DNA from: Sipunculus nudus
Lineage: Eukaryota > Annelida > Sipuncula > Golfingiida > Sipunculidae
Direction of reading: 5' to 3'
DNA length: 64,000 nt
Assembly (NCBI GenBank): GCA_026874595.1
Contig: CM049309.1
Coordinates: forward strand, 8,521,076 to 8,585,075
The position numbers and the translations under genes were made by a program. Positions 58,635 through 64,000 of this stretch are shown here, one piece after another (position 1 is the stretch's first letter; every line of letters begins with the position of its first letter). A model generated the notes under the pieces. It saw only the letters and a list, made by a program, of their open reading frames with translations. It was not told the DNA's origin and made no database searches.

Positions 58635-61258
58635 TTTTTAGCTCAGCTGACTTTAAGTCATCTGAGCTATAGTCATGGTCCTTTGTCCTTTGTCTGTCCG
58701 TCCGGCCAGCCGTCAGCCCATTAACAGGGTACCGTAAAATCTCCACTTAAAACCGCACTTCCGATTAAAACCGCACCCAGACTTGGCCGAAATTCCAGGC
58801 GAGACACCGCGAGGGGCTCAAATACTAAGAACCCCCCTTTAAAACCGCACCAACTTTCGCTACGGAATGATTTGACAAAAGACACAATCGAGCAATCATC
58901 TAGAAATGAACACGCGTAGGTTGCGACTCGGCCATTCCTGTCCACTTTAAAAATTCCTTGGGCATTTTGTTTAAACACATCATAACACTTTTTTGCAGGG
59001 TCACTCAAGCATGAAGTTTGGGAAGACGTAAGGGCCGGTGAACCTCTGCCTGTTTATACAGATTTTATATTCCGTGCCGTATTCTTGTTTGCTACCGATT
59101 TGTCATTATATTTTGGAAAAAAATATTCTGCTGATCTATTTCAAGTCACTGTATATTTTAATTCTAAAAGTAATATTTTGAAATCTTAATTTTTGATGAA
59201 AATTCCATTTTCTGGAATAACTCGGAAGATTCAAATCATTTTCATACCGGTTACTTCGGTATTATCTTCGTCACATCGTACGTTCACATCGCTCCATGTC
59301 ACAATTTGCTGGTGCGTTGAAAACATCGCTGGTTAACTTAACTAAATATCAAACTAACTGAAGTTACCTTTTCCAGATACGCACGTATAGGAAACATGAC
59401 GCTTGAAAACGAGTGATTTTAAGGTAAAATTAAAGTGGCCAGTCCGGGTTAGCAAGTTTTTTTCCTGAAGAAAGTTTCCGTGTGGAGAGCCATTTTGTCA
59501 AGGCAGTGTTCGCGCAAGGCACGCTGGGACGAAATAGGTGGCTGTTCTATTTACCACCCTCCGCGTACAGCCGTTCAATTTATTCTTAGCAGAATACCGG
59601 GGAGTTTCAGCACATGGCGGTACTCAAACTTGATTTTAAAACGATTGTCTGCCATTGTGTGACTCTTCACGATGTCAGCTTTTTATTCATTTTACGTTTT
59701 AAACAAATAATCATTGCTAAATAATGCCGCAAATGGGTTTAAAGTAGGCTTTTATTTCAATTTTGCTTGACCATGCCCAACGAAGTGGACCGCTGTGTGT
59801 AACAGCAGGGTTGTTTTAAACGTATTATTTGGTGACAATTACCAAGATTTTATAACAAGTTATATATCACACGAAAACTAATCAGCAATATTTAATTTAT
59901 AAATAACAAATAATCGTAAATAATACATTTACACACGGCTCCCATGCATGCTAAGAACAGCCTCCGAAAGTTGCAATATTATCGCCCACGCGCCGGCCCA
60001 AAAACGATGCCTGTCAGGAAGATATTCAGGAAACCCTTCTAGTATAAACCGCACAGTGCTTTCAGGAAATCAACCTGATTTCAAGATTTTGAATTTCTTG
60101 ATTAAACCGCGGTTTTAAGTGGAGATTTTACGGTATGTTTTGAAAGTATTGGACCTATGAATCCAAAATTTTACATACTGTAAGATGTCCCCAAACTCTT
60201 CTACCATACCAAAAATTGGGTCCCTAGAACTTCATTCCTTCGAAATATAAAGGAAAAAAACCTCAATTTTTCATTAATAAAAACTAGATGAAGGTTATAA
60301 TTTTCTGTATTTGATTCATTCTTATTCTAGGCTGTGCTACATTTTAGATTTTGTATTCTACCACCAGGGTTACAATGATTAAAGTGCACATTTAATTGTG
60401 TCCACAAAGTGGTGTATTGCTATATGAAAGTGTGGATGTTCATCAGATAAGTAATTCCTTACTTCAGAAGAGTAAAAACTTCACCAGGTGTGAAATTGAC
60501 TATTTAACTCCAGTAAAAAATTATAGCTGAGATAGTAATTAGCACAATGATGATGTTAGTCCCTCATGTATACTTGAAAAGATGGTTTTATTTTATCAGA
60601 TTTACTGAATCTTTTATTTCGGTTAATAAAATCCTTTCAATAGTGATTCAAGGAATAATCTTGAAGATGCCATGTTGTGGCATTATTTTTTTTTAAATTC
60701 ACTTTAAACATTTGTGATTTAAAAATAAAAAAAATATATGTGTATGCATAATATGGCCCAATATGAGCTACACTCTGGATAAATAAATAATAATTGCAAC
60801 TTAGAATTCTGATATTTTAACTTATATTTTAAGATTTTTTTATTACAAATTTATAAAACTTGTAAATAAATAAAAAATGAATTTGATAAAAACTGTTAAT
60901 TGAAAAAAGTGGATAGGCTAAAAAAATAGGCTTAAATATAAACTTAAATGCATTATTCCGTTGAAAGTGAAATAAAGGTATTAGTCAATTCTGTCCACCT
61001 GCCTGCCCATCTGTAAATTTTTCATATGCATCACAGTATCTCAAAACGTTTACTGTTTTTCTTCATGACAGTCTTGTCAGAGTATTAGTTTTGCAATCAT
61101 ATATTTAAAACTTTGCTATAACCAAGTAGGAGGGCCCCTTTCCTCCTAGCTTTTCATATGCTTGTATAAATGAAAAACATTAAATAGAATATTTTGCATA
61201 TTTTGCATTTGCAAAAATTTCAAACTTCAGCTGAGCACAGTGACCCATGGGTCCCTTG
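58635..61258 (-). mobile_element. HINE-1b, full-length copy split by a nested transposon
   Basis: On the plus strand it starts TTTTTAGCTCAGCTGACTTT with the paired AAGTCATCTGAGCT. It is interrupted at AACAGGGTA (58731), resumes at TATGTTTTGAAAG (60134) and ends CTTCAGCTGAGCACAGTGAC, then CCATGGGTCCC at 61258. Without the insertion the element is about 1.2 kb. The uninterrupted order is seen at 47874-48150. Confidence 0.7.
58732..60133. mobile_element. Tc1/mariner-like element with 25-bp TIRs, TA target
   Basis: The element is 1402 bp. Its first 25 bases (CCGTAAAATCTCCACTTAAA plus ACCGC) are the exact inverted repeat of its last 25. TA flanks both sides (58730-58731 and 60134-60135), and the empty site can be read across the HINE-1b copy. 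These are IS630/Tc1/mariner-superfamily marks. No transposase is evident: the minus frame 58721-59008 and plus frame 59480-59662 lack DDE/DDD features. It is therefore probably a non-autonomous derivative. Confidence 0.85.
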
Positions 61259-63522
61259 TTTTTCTAATTGCTTTATAAATACTTTGGAATTATGGCCCCA
61301 TCTCTCATTATGAAAACTAAGATAATAGGAACTTGACATGTGACTTTATGGAATATGCTGATCTTTATAAGTCAATGCCTATATGGAGGGAGGGCCACCA
61401 GTACAAAATTGATTTAACAGTGCACCCATCCACTGTCCTTAAAGGGGTAGCTGTTACCCTGTGCAGATATTCACTGTAACCATACATCTCAAAAACCCCT
61501 AAATCTATCATTATCAATTTCAATTTCAGACACATTTTCACAATTGGCAAGAACATGATTGTCACATGCAGGTGTCACCTGTTTTTAAGTATTTACTTCC
61601 TACTGTCCAAAATGCATGATCCTTCTACCAGAATAAACATAAATTACTGATGTCTTTAAATGCCAGCATGTATTTTGTATAAGCATTTCCCATTTAATAG
61701 GCCACCTTGCAGAGGTCTGGGTACACAAGTGTCAAGACCATCTCTGGTGCCTCACATTTCAAGTTAATTATGCATGTTGATTGAAGAGGCTGTTTGACCC
61801 TCAGGCATTTAGCTTGGCCATTTTACCACGTCATCTTTGTGTGCATGGGATAATTTTCATTATGTGGATATTTGATGGAGTTGTAAGCATTAATAGTCTC
61901 AGGGCAGTTAAAAAAATACATAGTTTGAGTACACCACTAGACAATCATACAAGTAATTTGGAGCTGTTTTTTGTTGTTAGAGGTGCAAAATACCCAAAAA
62001 AAAATAAAAGTAAAAAAGTTATGCCTCAGTTTTGAGGAAATTATGGTTTCTGGTAAGAAATTACTGAGAAAAAAGGGAGTCTACAGAGGAAAAAATCTTG
62101 TTTAAATAGAACATATTTAGAAGATTTAGTTTAAAAAATCTCCACCAGAGGTCACTATGCAATAACTGCCAAATCTGGATGATCCACCAAGCTTGGACAT
62201 TTGCCAATCTATCTTTAGTAGTCCCCCGCCATAAGGAGGGAGGACTACCGGTGCTAAAATGGTCTGCATCCATCCATCCATCCCACCCCATCACTGATGC
62301 CACACTTTCCTAATTATATGACAAGGGAATATTTATGCATCTAGGCCCTTGTTTTGTTCATAATTTGATTGAAAGCCTGTAGCAGAATAAATCATGAATT
62401 TTCTCTATTTCAGATTATTCATAATGTTCAGGATCTTCTCCATGATAATTATTCATTCAGCAACTTTAGTAATATTTCAGATTCTTTTGTTGGCTGAAAC
62501 AGGTACCAAATTTCAGACTTTGGTACTGGATATACATTACCCAGCTCTGACCCAAGTTCCCATTCCCATTGCAACACTTTAAAGATTTAAATATTGATAT
62601 GTTTATTGGTGCAAAATATGTATGATTATGTTGGACATTCAGTATTAAAGTACAGATTTAATGGAATATGTTATTGTTTTCTATCTAACAAAAGAAACAA
62701 AGTCTCTCATAAAAGACCTCAAATAAATTGACGAGCACTGGTTTTAAGGCCCAAGTTAATGAATATTTAAATATTGACTACCAGTATGTTTACAGTGATA
62801 TTCTGTTTCAGATATGCATGTACCCACACAAGTACTTGGGTGGGAAATTGGACTTAAGTCCTCTTCAAGTGTTACCCAGACTTGAGTCTTCAAGTACCAC
62901 TGTCATCCTGCATTATCCCTTTCAGGCATTGTCTCTGCTTAACTATCACATCTTACCCATTTAAATTCAGGAAAGACTAATCTGTATTTTTCATAGCCTG
63001 GACAGTGTCTGGTAGAAACTTAGTATTTTTTATACATTCTGTATAATTTTATGCTGACATATAATTTAAGTTCTCATTCAGTGATTTTATTGTGTTTAAT
63101 GCATATATGCATAAGTGAATGCTTTCACCTGATTACAAATATCAAAGGAATAACCAGAGGAAGATATATTGAACAGTCATTTCTTGAAACTGTCTAGTTA
63201 CTTGCATGTACTATATTTCCATCACCTGCAGATCCACAAACATATTACTAAACTTAAAGGCTGTTTCACTGAAAGTCTGTAAGTGTTGTGCCTTATGAAC
63301 ACATGTAGTGTTAATTAATTAATGTGGTACCTTTTTTTTGTACTTAAGAAGAACAGTTAAGTCATTAATTTGTCTGTAAATATGCATTAAATCTTTTATT
63401 TTATTATGAAATCTCCTTTATTTTTTTTCAGTAAAAAAAAATTCATACTTTTTCACAGTTTTGCTTTTATGATCAAATCTCTTTTATTTTTTAGTACAAA
63501 GAAAAGAAAAATCATACTTTTT
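61259..63522. other. Intergenic, nothing recognised
   Basis: AT-rich, with short unsupported reading frames (61781-62035, 62394-62582, 62728-62964). No repeat family or RNA gene was recognised. Confidence 0.45.
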
Positions 63523-64000
63523 TTAGCTCAGCTGACTGGAAGTCATCTTAGCTATAGCGTCCGTCGTCTGTCCGGCCGTCAGTTAACAGGGCACAAATTG
63601 TAACTCCTGGATCTGGAATCTTTTAACTTGACCTACAGGGAGGTCCATGAAAAATCTCCTTTGAAACCTGAAATTAGGTCTCTGTTACCAATATTCTCCA
63701 AGCTTTGGGCCTCGTAGGTAACCCCCCCCCCCCCCCCCAGAATATTCAACAGTTTGATACAAAACCTCAAGTATCATAATAACTACTGCATTGATCACCA
63801 TGATTCTTTGTATGAATATTGATCATGGACTGTTTCATCAGATCCTGCAAACTTATGATGCCACCTGTATTTTTACAAATTTGTTTATCTCTATTTTTGA
63901 TACCTTCAAAGAATCTGTCATCTGTAAACAGGGCACAAATCGCAACCACTGGACCTGGAATCTTCTCACTTGACATCAAAGGAGGTCAATGAAAAGTCTC
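63523..64000 (-). mobile_element. HINE-1 copy running off the window end
   Basis: Starts with the 3' hairpin TTTAGCTCAGCTGACTGGAA and TCATCTTAGCTATA, then a GTCTGTCCGGCCGTCA linker and at least one full core unit in reverse orientation. A second unit has begun when the window ends. Confidence 0.75.

Noticed and set aside
58721-59008. 95-residue minus-strand frame as a transposase of the nested element
   Set aside because: It starts outside the element boundary at one end, is far too short, and shows no DNA-binding or DDE/DDD motif.

Overview
This is an AT-rich animal nuclear sequence. It has GT-AG introns, signal-peptide-bearing secreted proteins, polyadenylation signals, microsatellites, long poly(G)/poly(C) runs and a dense load of non-autonomous transposons. 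The tandem-repeat-cored, Helitron-like elements and the genes carried suggest an invertebrate, most likely a mollusc and perhaps a bivalve; that placement is inference. I see no bacterial or organellar genes, rRNA or CRISPR array.

Three loci carry convincing protein-coding sequence families. (1) At 10.1-19.2 kb lies a head-to-tail cluster of one decayed and two intact intronless paralogues. They encode secreted proteins with a signal peptide, a PAN/apple-like domain, an EGF-like module and a five-bladed beta-propeller resembling the GH43/GH32/GH117 type of carbohydrate-active enzymes. Each intact gene has a TATA-like box about 55-65 bp before its ATG. (2) At 26.8-35.1 kb on the minus strand is a nine-exon gene for a KHDRBS/Sam68-type STAR RNA-binding protein. 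I could reconstruct it completely: 370 residues, with every splice phase consistent. (3) A CpG-rich block at 39.84-39.97 kb may be a promoter and first exon, and a few exon-like stretches lie at 46.5-47.3 kb; both are weak calls.

Most of the rest is stacked mobile DNA. Family HINE-1 has a ~337-bp tandem core, arms with CAGCTGA inverted repeats and a 3' hairpin. It occurs at 0.84-2.9, 13.6-16.2, 48.4, 50.6-51.7, 52.2-53.7 and 63.5-64 kb, with a sub-family (HINE-1b) at 47.9, 53.9-54.6 and 58.6-61.3 kb. Family HINE-2 has a ~280-bp tandem core that is itself a dimer of ~140-bp halves. It has a 5' TATCCGCC subterminal inverted repeat, a 3' hairpin and a CTAG|T end, and lies at 4.6-6.0, 44.2-44.9, 49.7-50.5 and 54.7-56.4 kb. 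Related or additional families lie at 19.6-20.5, 21.3-22.2, 22.4-23.0 and 48.8-49.5 kb. A 1402-bp Tc1/mariner-like element with 25-bp perfect terminal inverted repeats and a TA target is nested inside a HINE-1b copy. Two tRNA-derived SINE-like heads, several foldback/MITE elements and a ~930-bp near-identical duplication complete the inventory.

The most striking pattern is a 12-bp palindrome, GGTGGCGCCACC. It recurs at least 18 times as the core of otherwise dissimilar repeat families, usually with a GAGATAT-like box some 60-90 bp away. Single-copy DNA also holds an exact match to the CTCF consensus at 39861-39874.
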